Assembly: GCA_944390295.1 (NCBI GenBank)
Contig: CALXPV010000011.1
Coordinates: forward strand, 1 to 34,712
Origin: an uncultured Clostridia bacterium
Lineage (GTDB): Bacteria; Bacillota; Clostridia; TANB77; CAG-508
Direction: 5' to 3'
Length of the DNA stretch: 34,712 nt
Shown here one piece after another: positions 1 through 9,647 of the stretch. Within the stretch, counting starts at the first letter, position 1; each line of letters starts with the position of its first letter. The notes below the pieces were generated by a model. It was not told the origin of the DNA, made no database searches, and worked only from the letters and a program-made list of their open reading frames with translations. Position numbers and translations under genes: made by a program.

Positions 1-40
1 AATCTTGAGCCTGCCTCCGCGGCGAGCGGAACTCAAGATT
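1..40. repeat. GC-rich nested inverted repeat at the window edge
   Basis: Positions 1-9 (AATCTTGAG) pair exactly with 32-40 (CTCAAGATT), and inside them TCCGC (16-20) pairs with GCGGA (26-30) around GGCGA. The segment is far more GC-rich than its surroundings. No T-run follows on the plus strand, so it is not a textbook terminator for that direction; it may end an upstream gene outside the window, or be a small interspersed hairpin. Confidence 0.6.
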
Positions 41-104
41 ATACATATGGTGAAATATTCGCTAATAAAATATATCTTTTTTTTAGTGAAATATTCAAAA
101 ATTA

Positions 105-134
105 TTGACAATTCTTTTTTGTGAAAAATATATG
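105..134 (+). promoter_or_regulatory. Likely sigma-A promoter of the PBP gene
   Basis: A perfect -35 TTGACA (105-110) is followed after 18 bases by TATATG (129-134). The start codon is about 70 bases downstream. Two direct copies of GTGAAATATTC lie just upstream (50-60 and 86-96) and a weaker one overlaps the spacer; they could be regulator sites. A GAATTTG/CATATTAAT pair at 134-162 faintly resembles a sigma-E promoter but is weak. Confidence 0.5.
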
Positions 135-203
135 AATTTGTTGCTTTTACCGGCATATTAATATAAAATGTATTAAGTATTTTATATTAAGGTGATGCAT
201 AGG

Positions 204-2528
204 ATGAAAAATAATAATAAAAATAATAAATTTAATTTACCGGCTACACGAAAAAGTAATTCAAGTTTATATAAATCAGCCAATAATGAATTCTCTACAA
301 ATTTATTGGCTACAAAAAAATTTAAAATAATATTAAGCATTTTAATAGTTGTGTTCTTGCTTCTAATAATTAGACTAATGTATCTACAATTTGTACAAGG
401 TTCTTCTTTAAAAGAACAAGCATACAATCAACAAACTACAGATCAAATTATTAGTACAAGTAGAGGAACTATTTATGATGCTACTGGAAAAAAATTAGCT
501 ATGAGCACTCCTACAGATACAGTTTCTATTAACCCTACAAAAATAGTAGGAGATACCGAAGAAGAAACAAAAGCAAAAAAAGAAAAAGTTGCAAAAGCAT
601 TTTCTGAAATCTTTGAATTAGATTATAACGAAACATTAGAAAAAGTAAATAGTACTTCTAGTGTACAAACAATTGCAAAAAAAGTAGATAAAGAAAAAAT
701 TGATAAATTAAAAGAATGGATGGCTCAAGAAAAAATAAGTACAGGAATTAATATTGATGAAGATACAAAAAGAGTATATCCATATAATAATTTGGCTTCA
801 AATTTGATAGGATTTTGTGGGACAGACAATACAGGTATTCAAGGTTTAGAAGCAAAATGGAATAGTGTTCTGCAAGGTACACCTGGTAAATTAACTACTG
901 CAACAGATGCTATTCAAGAAGAAATTCCAGATAGCAACGAAACTTATATTCCTGCAGAAAATGGTAGTGATATTGTTTTAACCATAGATGTTACTATTCA
1001 ATCTACTTTAGAAAAATATTTAAAACAAGCCGTAGAAGAAAATAATGCAGATAGTGGTACTGTTGTGGCAATGAATCCAAGTACTGGTGATATTCTTGGT
1101 ATGGCTTCTTACCCAGACTATAATCTAAACACACCATTTGAGCCAAACACAAATGAACTAAAAAAAGTATGGGATGATTTAAGTTCTAGCGAACAGTCAG
1201 AAGCATTATATGATATGTGGAAAAATGATGTAATTTCTTCACCTTATGAACCTGGATCTCCATATAAGTTAATAACTGCAGCAGCGGCCTTAGAAGAAAA
1301 TATCACTTCTGAAGATGTAAAAAATGATTTTTACTGTAATGGTTATTTAGAAGTTGCCGATAGAAAAATTAGCTGTTGGAGCCAAAAACATAAAGGTCCA
1401 AAATCTTTAAGACAAGCTTTACAATTTTCTTGTAACCCATCTTTAATGGAACTTGGACAACGTATTGGAAAAGAAACTTTATATAAATATTATCAAGCAT
1501 TTGGATTTTTTGATAAAACAGGAATAGATTTACCTGCTGAATCAAATAGTACTTATTGGGATTTAGAAGATGTTAATGATGTTAACTTAGCAACTATGTC
1601 ATTTGGTCAAAGATTTACAATAACACCAATTCAATTAGTTTCTGCAATCTCTGCTATGGCAAATGATGGTATTCTTATGAAACCAAGAATTGTAAAAGAA
1701 GTTATTAATCCAGAAACTAATACAACAACAGAAATAGAACCTGTACAAGTAAGACAAGTTATTTCTAAATCTACAGCTGATAGAATGGTAGATTTAATGG
1801 AATCTGTTGTAGAAGATGGTTCTGGTAGACTTGCTAAAGTAAAAGGATATTCTGTAGGTGGAAAAACAGGTACTTCTGAACCACAAGCCGGACGTGAAGA
1901 TGAAGGTTATATTGCTTCTTATGTTGCTATAGCACCAACTGAAAAACCTGAAATCTGTTTACTACTAGCAATACATAATCCAAATCCTAACGGAGAAGGT
2001 AGTCACCAAGGTGGACAAGTTTGTGGTCCTGTAATCTCACAAATGTTAACAGAAATTTTACCATATATGGGTATAAATTCTGATGATGTACAAACTACTA
2101 CAAGTGATTCTTCTACAGAAAAAGAATCTAATTATATTACTGTTCCTGATATTAGAAATAAAACAGTTACAGAAGCAGAAAAAATATTAAAAGAAGCTGG
2201 TTTTAAAACTAAAATTTCTATAACTGGAGATAAAAATGATACTTTAGTTACAGACCAAACACCAAAGCCTGGATCTAAAATTCCAGAAGATTCTATAATA
2301 ATGTTATATAGCGAAGAAAATGATACAAGAGTTTCTGTAAAAGTACCAGATTTTAAAGGAAAATCTTTATCACAAGCTCGTAATATGGCAAGCTCTAATA
2401 ATTTAAATATTACTTACGAAGGTACTGGAACTGTTATAAGTCAAAGTATTACTGTAGATACTTCTGTTGAAGAAGGTACAATTATAGAATTAAAACTTTC
2501 TACAGAAAGTGGAGATGATAATCAATAA
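204..2528 (+). CDS. Class B penicillin-binding protein with two PASTA domains (SpoVD/PBP2x type)
   Basis: DD-transpeptidase that cross-links peptidoglycan outside the membrane. The 774-residue product has one N-terminal membrane anchor (about 41-60), a dimerisation region (about 80-240), and a transpeptidase domain with SPYK (catalytic S352, K355), SCN (409-411) and KTGT (554-557). Two PASTA repeats end the protein (about 648-715 and 716-774). The length and PASTA tail fit SpoVD or PBP2x rather than PBP2. I chose ATG 204 because AGGTGAT at 190-196 sits 7 bases before it; GTG 192 and ATG 195 overlap that site. It stands alone rather than in a mur/mra cluster, so spore-specific or vegetative septal use cannot be settled from context. 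A hairpin terminator follows. Confidence 0.93.
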   Translation: MKNNNKNNKFNLPATRKSNSSLYKSANNEFSTNLLATKKFKIILSILIVVFLLLIIRLMYLQFVQGSSLKEQAYNQQTTDQIISTSRGTIYDATGKKLAMSTPTDTVSINPTKIVGDTEEETKAKKEKVAKAFSEIFELDYNETLEKVNSTSSVQTIAKKVDKEKIDKLKEWMAQEKISTGINIDEDTKRVYPYNNLASNLIGFCGTDNTGIQGLEAKWNSVLQGTPGKLTTATDAIQEEIPDSNETYIPAENGSDIVLTIDVTIQSTLEKYLKQAVEENNADSGTVVAMNPSTGDILGMASYPDYNLNTPFEPNTNELKKVWDDLSSSEQSEALYDMWKNDVISSPYEPGSPYKLITAAAALEENITSEDVKNDFYCNGYLEVADRKISCWSQKHKGPKSLRQALQFSCNPSLMELGQRIGKETLYKYYQAFGFFDKTGIDLPAESNSTYWDLEDVNDVNLATMSFGQRFTITPIQLVSAISAMANDGILMKPRIVKEVINPETNTTTEIEPVQVRQVISKSTADRMVDLMESVVEDGSGRLAKVKGYSVGGKTGTSEPQAGREDEGYIASYVAIAPTEKPEICLLLAIHNPNPNGEGSHQGGQVCGPVISQMLTEILPYMGINSDDVQTTTSDSSTEKESNYITVPDIRNKTVTEAEKILKEAGFKTKISITGDKNDTLVTDQTPKPGSKIPEDSIIMLYSEENDTRVSVKVPDFKGKSLSQARNMASSNNLNITYEGTGTVISQSITVDTSVEEGTIIELKLSTESGDDNQ

Positions 2529-2540
2529 TAATTAATTACT

Positions 2541-2570
2541 AAAGAGGATGCTTATACATCCTCTTTTATT
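2541..2570. terminator. Bidirectional terminator between PBP and ATPase genes
   Basis: AAAGAGGATG (2541-2550) pairs with CATCCTCTTT (2557-2566) around a 6-base loop, with T-rich sequence after it. On the minus strand the same stem contains the last codons of the ATPase, whose stop codon (2552-2554) lies in the loop. Confidence 0.8.
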
Positions 2571-5176
2571 ATTTTAAATATAGTCTTTTCTAGTTTTAAC
2601 TTATCAAATTTCTTTTGTATTTCCATTATTATAATTGGCATTACTGAAATTATTATAGTTATTCCCCATTGAACTAAATTTAATCTTTCTAATTTAAATA
2701 AATCTGCAACTACTGGTATAAATACAATTCCAACTTGTAGTATAGCACCTAAAATAAAAGCACTTATTAAATATTTATTGTTAAATAATTTCTTGGTAAA
2801 AATTGTTTCTTCACTTTTTATATTAAAGCTATGAATTAGTTCTAACATACCTAAAGAAATAAATGCCATTGTTCTTCCTACTTCTAATCCATAATATTTA
2901 TTTCCTATTGAAAAAGCAATTATTGTGAACATTCCAATCATTAGTCCTTCTGTAATTATTTTTCCAAATAATCCATCTGCAAAAATACTTTTTCTTGGAT
3001 CTCTTGGCTTACGCTCCATTATATCTTTTTCTGGTAATTCTAATCCTAGTGCAATAGCTGGTAATGAATCTGTTACTAAATTTACCCATAATAATTGTAT
3101 TGCAAGTAATGGTGATTTCATTCCTAATAATAATCCAATAAAGATAGTTACTATCTCTCCAATATTTGTTGCTATTAAAAAATGAATTGCTTTTTTTATA
3201 TTATCAAAAATATTTCTTCCTTGTTTTACTGCCTCTACTATTGTTACAAAATTATCATCATTTAAAATCATATCTGATGCATTTTTTGCAACATCAGTTC
3301 CTTTAAGACCCATAGAAATACCAATGTCAGCTTTTTTTAAAGCTGGTGCATCATTTACTCCATCTCCTGTCATTGCAACAACCATTCCTGCTCTTTGAAA
3401 TAATTTTACTATTCTTACTTTATGTTCTGGAGTTACTCTTGCAAAAACAGAATAATTCATAATGTTTTTTACTAATTCGTTATCAGTTAATTTATCTAAT
3501 TCATTACCTGTTATTGCAAGCTCATCTTTACCTAATATTCCTATCTCTTTTGCTATGGCTTTTGCTGTTATTATATGATCACCTGTAATCATTACTGTTT
3601 TTATTCCTGCTTTTTTACATTCTTTTACAGCCTCTTTTACTCCTTCTCTTGGTGGGTCTATCATTCCTATTAGACCTATAAAAATAAGGCCTTTTTCTAT
3701 AGTTTCTGAATCTATTTGACTTGGCAAAATATCTACATCTAAATATGCAACAGCTAACACTCTTAAAGCTTTTTCTGCCATTTTATTATTTTTATTTTTT
3801 ATTAAGTCATAAAAAAATTTATCAAATTCTTTTATATTATTCATTTCCTCATAATATGAACATTTATCTAATAAAACATCTGGAGCTCCTTTAGTAATAA
3901 TTCTATAACCTCCGTTTTTTAACTCATGAACTGTTGTCATTAATTTTCTAGTTGAATCAAATGGTATTTCTGCAACTCTTGGCATATTGGTCATTTCTGT
4001 ATATTTATTAATATTATTTTCTAGTGCTTCTTTTACAATTGCTTTTTCTGTAGGCTCTCCTTCTATTACATTATCCACTATCTCACAATCTGTACATAAT
4101 GTACTAAATCTTAATACCTTTTCTTTGTTTCCTACAACTTCAACAACTTTCATATTATTTTCAGTTAGCGTTCCAGTTTTATCAGAACAAATTACTTTAC
4201 TACTTCCCAAAGTTTCCACTGCCGGTAATTTTCTAATTATAGCATTTTTCTTTGCCATTTTTGTAACTGCTATAGATAAAATAATTGTTACTATTGCTGG
4301 TAATCCTTCTGGTATTGCAGCGACTGCAAGTCCCACAGAAGTCATAAACATTTCTATTACAGAAATCTTCTTTATTACTCCAATTATAAATATAAATATA
4401 CAAATTGCTATACAAGCAATTCCCAAAGTTTTCCCTACTTCCTCTAGTTTCTTTTGTATTGGTGTCATTGGTGCCACATTTCTTATTATCATTTTTGCAA
4501 TTTTACCTACCTCTGTATTCATTCCTGTTTCTACTACAATTCCTTCTGCATGTCCATTTACAACAATCGTATTTCCAAAAGCCATATTTTTTATATCTCC
4601 TAAAGGAACATTTCTATCAATAAATATGTTGTCCGAATTTTTAAGTACTGGTTCTGTTTCTCCTGTTAAACTAGACTCCTCTATTTTTAAATTATATGTA
4701 TTTATTAATCTTATATCTGCTGGTACAAAACTTCCTGCTTCTAATATTACTATATCTCCTGGTACAACATCTTTTCCTTTAATTGTTTGCACTTTTCCAT
4801 TTCGTCTTACTTTTGCTACTGGAGATGACATCTTTTTTAGTGCTTCTATTGCTTTTTCTGCTTTGGTTTCTTGAATTAGCCCCATAATTCCGTTAAATAA
4901 AACAATTGCAATTATAATTAAAGAATCAAAATAGTCCCCCGTGTTTTCTAAATAACTTACTATTGCTGATACTATTGCAGCAATAATTAAAATAATTATC
5001 ATAAAATCTTTAAATTGCTTAATAAATCTAATAATTATACTTTCTTTTTTTCCCTCTTCTATCATGTTTTCTCCAAACTCGTCCTGTCTTACCTTTACAT
5101 CTATATCTTTTAATCCTGTCTTTATATTTGTCTTTAGTTCTTTTTCTACATCTTTAATATTTTTTGTATACCACAT
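2552..5176 (-). CDS. Calcium-type cation-transporting P-type ATPase (P2A family)
   Basis: An ATP-driven pump, most likely exporting Ca2+. The 874-residue protein has the full P2A layout: N-terminal cation ATPase domain, actuator loop TGE (171-173), M4 motif PEGL (289-292), phosphorylation site DKTGTLT (D332), nucleotide-binding KGAPD (429-433), hinge TGDGVNDAP (603-611), then M5-M10 including NLVTDSLPA in M6, typical of SERCA/PMCA-type pumps. Length is normal for bacterial calcium ATPases. The ATG at 5176 follows AAAGGAG by 8 bases. It is transcribed alone, convergent with the PBP gene. Substrate is inferred from family; Mn2+ transport by related pumps is possible. Confidence 0.93.
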   Translation of the reverse strand: MWYTKNIKDVEKELKTNIKTGLKDIDVKVRQDEFGENMIEEGKKESIIIRFIKQFKDFMIIILIIAAIVSAIVSYLENTGDYFDSLIIIAIVLFNGIMGLIQETKAEKAIEALKKMSSPVAKVRRNGKVQTIKGKDVVPGDIVILEAGSFVPADIRLINTYNLKIEESSLTGETEPVLKNSDNIFIDRNVPLGDIKNMAFGNTIVVNGHAEGIVVETGMNTEVGKIAKMIIRNVAPMTPIQKKLEEVGKTLGIACIAICIFIFIIGVIKKISVIEMFMTSVGLAVAAIPEGLPAIVTIILSIAVTKMAKKNAIIRKLPAVETLGSSKVICSDKTGTLTENNMKVVEVVGNKEKVLRFSTLCTDCEIVDNVIEGEPTEKAIVKEALENNINKYTEMTNMPRVAEIPFDSTRKLMTTVHELKNGGYRIITKGAPDVLLDKCSYYEEMNNIKEFDKFFYDLIKNKNNKMAEKALRVLAVAYLDVDILPSQIDSETIEKGLIFIGLIGMIDPPREGVKEAVKECKKAGIKTVMITGDHIITAKAIAKEIGILGKDELAITGNELDKLTDNELVKNIMNYSVFARVTPEHKVRIVKLFQRAGMVVAMTGDGVNDAPALKKADIGISMGLKGTDVAKNASDMILNDDNFVTIVEAVKQGRNIFDNIKKAIHFLIATNIGEIVTIFIGLLLGMKSPLLAIQLLWVNLVTDSLPAIALGLELPEKDIMERKPRDPRKSIFADGLFGKIITEGLMIGMFTIIAFSIGNKYYGLEVGRTMAFISLGMLELIHSFNIKSEETIFTKKLFNNKYLISAFILGAILQVGIVFIPVVADLFKLERLNLVQWGITIIISVMPIIIMEIQKKFDKLKLEKTIFKIIKEDV

Positions 5177-5284
5177 ATAAATCTCTCCTTTGTGTTTTTA
5201 TTAATTTATATGCGAACTTAGATTTTTTATTACTATTTTTTCACTTTTGTTTTTGGCATACATATTATGTATAGAGGTGGTATG

Positions 5285-5911
5285 ATGCTAATTACTATTA
5301 TTTTACTAGCTTTATCTGTTAGTATCGACTCTTTAGGAATTGGAATTACATATGGCATTAGGAAAACTTCCATTTCTTCTTCTGGTAAATTTATACTATT
5401 TTTTGTATCTTTACTTTTGGGAGTTGTTTCTGTTGCATTTGGGCATTTTCTAATCTATATACTTCCAGTTAATATAATAAAAATTATTAGTGTATTTCTT
5501 TTATGTATAATGGGATTTTTAATCATATATGAAGCTACAAATAATAATGAGAAAAAAGAATACAAAACTCATAAAATATTTCTAAAATCTTTAGGTATTA
5601 CAATACAAATTATTAGAAATCCAATTTCTTCTGATTTAAACAATTCAAAAATAATAGAAAAAAATGAAGCATTATACTTAGCATGTGCACTATCATTAGA
5701 CTCTATATGTGTTGGCATTACCAGTTCTTCTTTTGGAATAGCTTCTTTATTTTTTCCTGTTTTAGTACCTTTATTTCAATTTATTCTTCTTAATACTGGT
5801 ATTTTTATAGGTAAAAAAATAATCATATATAATTCTAGTTCTTTAAAATTTTGGAATGTTTTATCTGGAATCTTACTAATTTTAATTGCACTTATTAGAA
5901 TCTGGATTTAA
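5285..5911 (+). CDS. ytaF: YtaF/MntP-like sporulation membrane protein
   Basis: A small integral membrane protein of the DUF204/MntP superfamily. It has two related halves, each opening with an acidic helix motif: SVSIDSLGIGITYG near the N-terminus and SLDSICVGITSS about 140 residues later, around six hydrophobic helices. The spacing and the TYGIRK sequence match YtaF rather than the manganese exporter MntP. The product is 208 residues from ATG 5285, chosen because GAGG at 5274-5277 lies 7 bases upstream; ATG 5282 is possible, while 5267 precedes the ribosome site. CATACATATT at 5257-5266 resembles a sigma-E -10 box, in line with YtaF expression in other spore formers, but no clear -35 is seen. 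Transport function is unproven for YtaF. Confidence 0.8.
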   Translation: MLITIILLALSVSIDSLGIGITYGIRKTSISSSGKFILFFVSLLLGVVSVAFGHFLIYILPVNIIKIISVFLLCIMGFLIIYEATNNNEKKEYKTHKIFLKSLGITIQIIRNPISSDLNNSKIIEKNEALYLACALSLDSICVGITSSSFGIASLFFPVLVPLFQFILLNTGIFIGKKIIIYNSSSLKFWNVLSGILLILIALIRIWI

Positions 5912-5917
5912 ACTTTT

Positions 5918-5946
5918 AAAGCGGTAGCTTTTGCTACCGCTTTTTT
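5918..5946 (+). terminator. Rho-independent terminator of the ytaF-like gene
   Basis: GCGGTAGC (5921-5928), TTTT loop, GCTACCGC (5933-5940), then TTTTTT. Flanking AAA/TTT extend the stem. It lies between convergent ytaF and smc. Confidence 0.9.
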
Positions 5947-5969
5947 ATTGTATATGTTTGTGAGATTTC

Positions 5970-8900
5970 TTATTTTAATTTCATAGAAAGTAATTTGCTT
6001 ATACCACTTTCTTCCATTGTTATTCCATATACTGTATCTGCTGCCTCCATAGTTCCTTTTCTATGTGTTATTATTAAGAATTGTGTATCTTGTGCAAATT
6101 TCTTTAAATATTCGGCATATCTAAATACATTAACATCATCAAGTGCAGCTTCTATTTCATCTAGCACACAGAATGGAGCTGGATTTATTTTTAAGATTGC
6201 AAATAAAATTGCTATTGCAGTAAATGCTTTTTCACCTCCAGAAAGTAATGTCATATTTTGTAGTTTCTTTCCTGGCGGTTGAACCCTAATATCTATTCCA
6301 CAATTTAATAAATCTTCTTCATTTTCTAGTATTAACTCTGCTTTTCCTCCACCAAACAACTCTTTAAATACTTCATTAAAATTTTTATTTATCAATTTAA
6401 ATTTTTCTTTAAATTGTTCTTTCATAATTGTTATCATTTCTGAAATTACATTTTTTAATTTAGCCATAGAGTTCTCTAAATCCAGTCTTTGTTCACACAT
6501 AAAGTCATATCTTTCTTTTAATGTTTTATATTCATCAATAGAATCTATGTTTATACTTCCTAAATCACGTATTTGATTTCTTAAGTTATTTACGTCTTTT
6601 TGTGTTTTTGCAGGATCTGTTACTTGTTTATAGTCTTGTGCATTATTAGGTGTAAGTTCGTATTCTTCCCACATTTTATTAACAACATCTTCTAAGTCTT
6701 GATTTAATTTTGTCTTTTTTAAATCTAATTTAACTAATTGTTCTTTTAATTCTTCTAATCGTTTAAATTGTTTTTCTATTTCCTCTTCTAGTTTTTCTAA
6801 CTCTGCATTTTTTAAATCTTTAGATTTTTTAAATTCATCTATTTTAGCTCCGCTATTTTCTACGTTTTGTTTAATCTCTATAATTTCTTTGTTTAAGTTT
6901 TCTATTTCTTCTTCTAATTTTTTCTTTTCTTCTTGTCCATTTTGTATAGCTTCTTCTTTAAGTTTTATGCTATTTTTATTGTTTTCTATATCTTGATTTA
7001 TTCTTTCTGTCATTTCATTAATAGAAATTTCGCTTTCTTCAAAAGAAGAAACAGATATCTTTAAATTAGTTATGTCTAAATTCAAATTATCAATATATGT
7101 TTGATCATCTTTATTTAATTTAATAAATTCTTCAACTTCTATATTTAAAGTTTCAATTTCTTTTTCTAAATTAGATAATTCTTTTTCTTTTTCTTCTTTA
7201 TAATGTTTTATTTCTATTCTAGTATTTTCTATTTTATCTAATTCTGATTTTATTTTATCCATTCTAGTTTTTAGCTTATCTACATTTTCGGAAATTAATT
7301 CTACTTTTTGTTTTTGTGTTGCATATTCTATATCAATTTCCTGTAAATTATTTTCTAGACCGGAAATAGTTTCTAATAACTCCTCTATACTATTTAAGTA
7401 TTCTTCTTTCTCTTTTTCCTTCTTAGCTAATTTAGTATTAAGTTCTTTTAACTTCGCTTTTAAGTCTTCAATTTCTCTACCACGACCTAAAATATTTACA
7501 GTTTTAGCTTGAACAGATCCTCCTGTTATTGCACCAGTTGCACTTAAAATATCACCTTTTAATGTAACTATTCTAAAACTATATTTATTTTTCTTTGCAA
7601 GAGCTATACCTGCTTCCATATCGTCTACAATAACAGTTCTTCCTAAAAGACTTGTAAATATTCCGTTAAATTTTGAATCATATTTTACTAAATCTGATGC
7701 TATACCTATAACTCCAGCTATATTTTTCCCATCTATTCTGTCTAATTTTTTACCCTTAACAGATGTAATTGGTAGAAATGATGCTCTTCCCAAATTATTA
7801 GTTCTTAAATACTCTACTAATGTTTTAGCTGTTTCTTCTGTATCTGTTACTATGTTTTGAAGATTAGCGCCTAACGCCATTTCTATTGCGACTTCATATT
7901 CTTTTGGAACTTTTAATAAATTTGCAACAACTCCATATAATCCTTTTTTCAAATTAGTATTTGTTTCTACTGCTTTTAAAAGAGATTTTATACTTTTGCC
8001 ATATCCTTCTTTTTCTTTTTCTGTTTCTTCTAAAAATTTTAATCTAGAATCTTTCATTCTTATTTCATATGAAATTTGGTTTATTTCTGTTTCATATGAT
8101 TTTATTTTATTATTAGCTACTAATTTTTTATTTTCTATTTCTGCTAAATCATCTTTTATTTTATTTCTTTTTGTTTCTATTTCTAAAAAGTTTTGTTCTA
8201 TATTACTTTTCTTTAATCTTGAACTATCTAATTCTGAAATAGTAACTTGAAGTTCTTCTTTTGAAGTTTTTTCGTTTTTATCTAAATTTTCTTTTTGTGC
8301 ATCTTGTAAACTAATTTCATTTTGAATTTCATATTTTCTGTCTATATTTTCTTCAATCTTTTTCTTTTTAGCTTCTATCTCTAATTGCTTGTCTGATAAT
8401 TTAGCTGTTACTTTTTCTAATTCTTTTTCTTTTTCTTCAAGCTCTTTTGCAAATTTTTCTTTATTTGCATATAAATTTTCTTTTTTTGCTATTTTCTGAT
8501 TTTTCTCTTCTTCTAATTCTTTTATTCTTTCATTTGTTTCAGAAATTTCTTCTTTAAATCTAGCGTTATTTTCTTCTATATTGTTTATTCTTTCTTTTGC
8601 AACATTAATATTAGAATTTATTTTTTCTATTTTATTTGTACTTTCAAAACCTAAGTTTTGCATTTCTTCTATTTGATTTAATAAATCATTTATCTCTGCT
8701 TTTAATCTGTTTTTTCTTTCATTTTTTCTTTCTTGTGAAAGTTTTTCATCTTCATATGTAGATTTCATAATCTCTTCATCAGAAGCTATTTTTTCTATTT
8801 TAACTTTATATGTTTCGATATTATGTAAGAATAGACCTACTTCTATTACTTTTAATTCTTCTCTTAAGCTTAAGAACTTTTTAGCTTTTTCTGATTGAAC

Positions 8901-9518
8901 TTTAAGTGGTTCTAAATTATTTTCTATCTCTGATAAAATATCATTTATTCTTAATAAATTAAGTTTGGCTCTTTCTAGCTTTTTCTCTGATTCTTCTTTT
9001 CTAGCACGATATTTAACAATTCCTGCTGCTTCTTCAAATATATGTCTTCTGTCTTCTGATTTATTACTTAATATTTCATCTATTTTTCCTTGACCTATAA
9101 TAGAATATCCATCTTTACCAATTCCTGTATCCATAAATAATTCTAATATATCTTTTAACCTACAAGGAGTTCTATTAATGTAATATCCAGTCTCACCTGT
9201 TCTATATATTCTTCTTGTAATTGTAACTTCCGCATATTCTATAGGTAATTTCCCATCATCATTATTAAACACTAAAGAAGCTTCTGCAAAACCTAATGAT
9301 TTTCTATTTTGTGTTCCCGCAAAAATTATATCTTCAGATTTTGACCCTCTTAAAGATTTCATACTTTGTTCTCCCAGAACCCAACGAATAGCATCTGAAA
9401 TATTACTTTTTCCTGAACCATTAGGTCCTATTACCGCAGTAATTCCTGGCATAAATTCTAATATTGTTTTATCTGCAAAGGATTTAAATCCTTGTAATTC
9501 TAATCTTTTTAAATACAT
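5970..9518 (-). CDS. smc: Chromosome segregation ATPase SMC
   Basis: Structural maintenance of chromosomes protein; it dimerises, binds ScpA/ScpB and extrudes DNA loops for chromosome compaction and segregation. The 1182-residue sequence starts MYLKRLELQGFKSFAD, has Walker A GPNGSGKS (31-38), Q-loop Q51, about 330 residues of coiled coil, a hinge domain (about 515-640), a second coiled coil, and the C-terminal signature LLSGGEKA plus Walker B CVLDEIEAALDD. Length is normal. I start at ATG 9518; GTG 9530 abuts the AAAAGG ribosome site and is unlikely. In many relatives rnc and ftsY flank smc; here it is transcribed alone, next to ytaF and divergent from HD-GYP genes. Confidence 0.97.
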   Translation of the reverse strand: MYLKRLELQGFKSFADKTILEFMPGITAVIGPNGSGKSNISDAIRWVLGEQSMKSLRGSKSEDIIFAGTQNRKSLGFAEASLVFNNDDGKLPIEYAEVTITRRIYRTGETGYYINRTPCRLKDILELFMDTGIGKDGYSIIGQGKIDEILSNKSEDRRHIFEEAAGIVKYRARKEESEKKLERAKLNLLRINDILSEIENNLEPLKVQSEKAKKFLSLREELKVIEVGLFLHNIETYKVKIEKIASDEEIMKSTYEDEKLSQERKNERKNRLKAEINDLLNQIEEMQNLGFESTNKIEKINSNINVAKERINNIEENNARFKEEISETNERIKELEEEKNQKIAKKENLYANKEKFAKELEEKEKELEKVTAKLSDKQLEIEAKKKKIEENIDRKYEIQNEISLQDAQKENLDKNEKTSKEELQVTISELDSSRLKKSNIEQNFLEIETKRNKIKDDLAEIENKKLVANNKIKSYETEINQISYEIRMKDSRLKFLEETEKEKEGYGKSIKSLLKAVETNTNLKKGLYGVVANLLKVPKEYEVAIEMALGANLQNIVTDTEETAKTLVEYLRTNNLGRASFLPITSVKGKKLDRIDGKNIAGVIGIASDLVKYDSKFNGIFTSLLGRTVIVDDMEAGIALAKKNKYSFRIVTLKGDILSATGAITGGSVQAKTVNILGRGREIEDLKAKLKELNTKLAKKEKEKEEYLNSIEELLETISGLENNLQEIDIEYATQKQKVELISENVDKLKTRMDKIKSELDKIENTRIEIKHYKEEKEKELSNLEKEIETLNIEVEEFIKLNKDDQTYIDNLNLDITNLKISVSSFEESEISINEMTERINQDIENNKNSIKLKEEAIQNGQEEKKKLEEEIENLNKEIIEIKQNVENSGAKIDEFKKSKDLKNAELEKLEEEIEKQFKRLEELKEQLVKLDLKKTKLNQDLEDVVNKMWEEYELTPNNAQDYKQVTDPAKTQKDVNNLRNQIRDLGSINIDSIDEYKTLKERYDFMCEQRLDLENSMAKLKNVISEMITIMKEQFKEKFKLINKNFNEVFKELFGGGKAELILENEEDLLNCGIDIRVQPPGKKLQNMTLLSGGEKAFTAIAILFAILKINPAPFCVLDEIEAALDDVNVFRYAEYLKKFAQDTQFLIITHRKGTMEAADTVYGITMEESGISKLLSMKLK

Positions 9519-9553
9519 CTTTCTTATCACCTTTTATCTAATTGTACTTAATT

Positions 9554-9582
9554 ATCATATATTAAAAATTATTATAAATCAA
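9554..9582 (-). promoter_or_regulatory. Sigma-A promoter of smc
   Basis: Read on the minus strand: TTGATT (9582-9577), 17-base spacer, TATGAT (9559-9554). It is about 35 bases upstream of the smc start and 7 bases from the -35 of the divergent HD-GYP promoter. Confidence 0.6.
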
Positions 9583-9589
9583 CAAAATA

Positions 9590-9618
9590 TTGAACTTTAT
9601 TTTATTTAATGTTATTAT
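9590..9618 (+). promoter_or_regulatory. Sigma-A promoter of the HD-GYP gene pair
   Basis: TTGAAC (9590-9595), 17-base spacer, TATTAT (9613-9618), with the start codon 30 bases downstream. It probably drives both tandem HD-GYP genes, which are separated by 22 bases. Confidence 0.65.
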
Positions 9619-9647
9619 AAATTTATATTATACAAAGGAGAATTAAA

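Noticed and set aside
192..203. GTG 192 or ATG 195 as start of the PBP
   Set aside because: Both overlap the AGGTGAT ribosome site; ATG 204 has proper spacing.
3987..4874. 295-codon open frame on the plus strand opposite the ATPase gene
   Set aside because: It is the antisense shadow of conserved ATPase codons, has no proper ribosome site, and its translation is a low-complexity Ser/Phe/Ile sequence.
5177..5284. A manganese (yybP-ykoY) riboswitch between the ATPase and YtaF genes
   Set aside because: The gap is short and I see neither its conserved loops nor a terminator stem in it.
7996..8250. Plus-strand frames within smc
   Set aside because: Antisense of coiled-coil codons, Ser/Phe-rich and without start signals.
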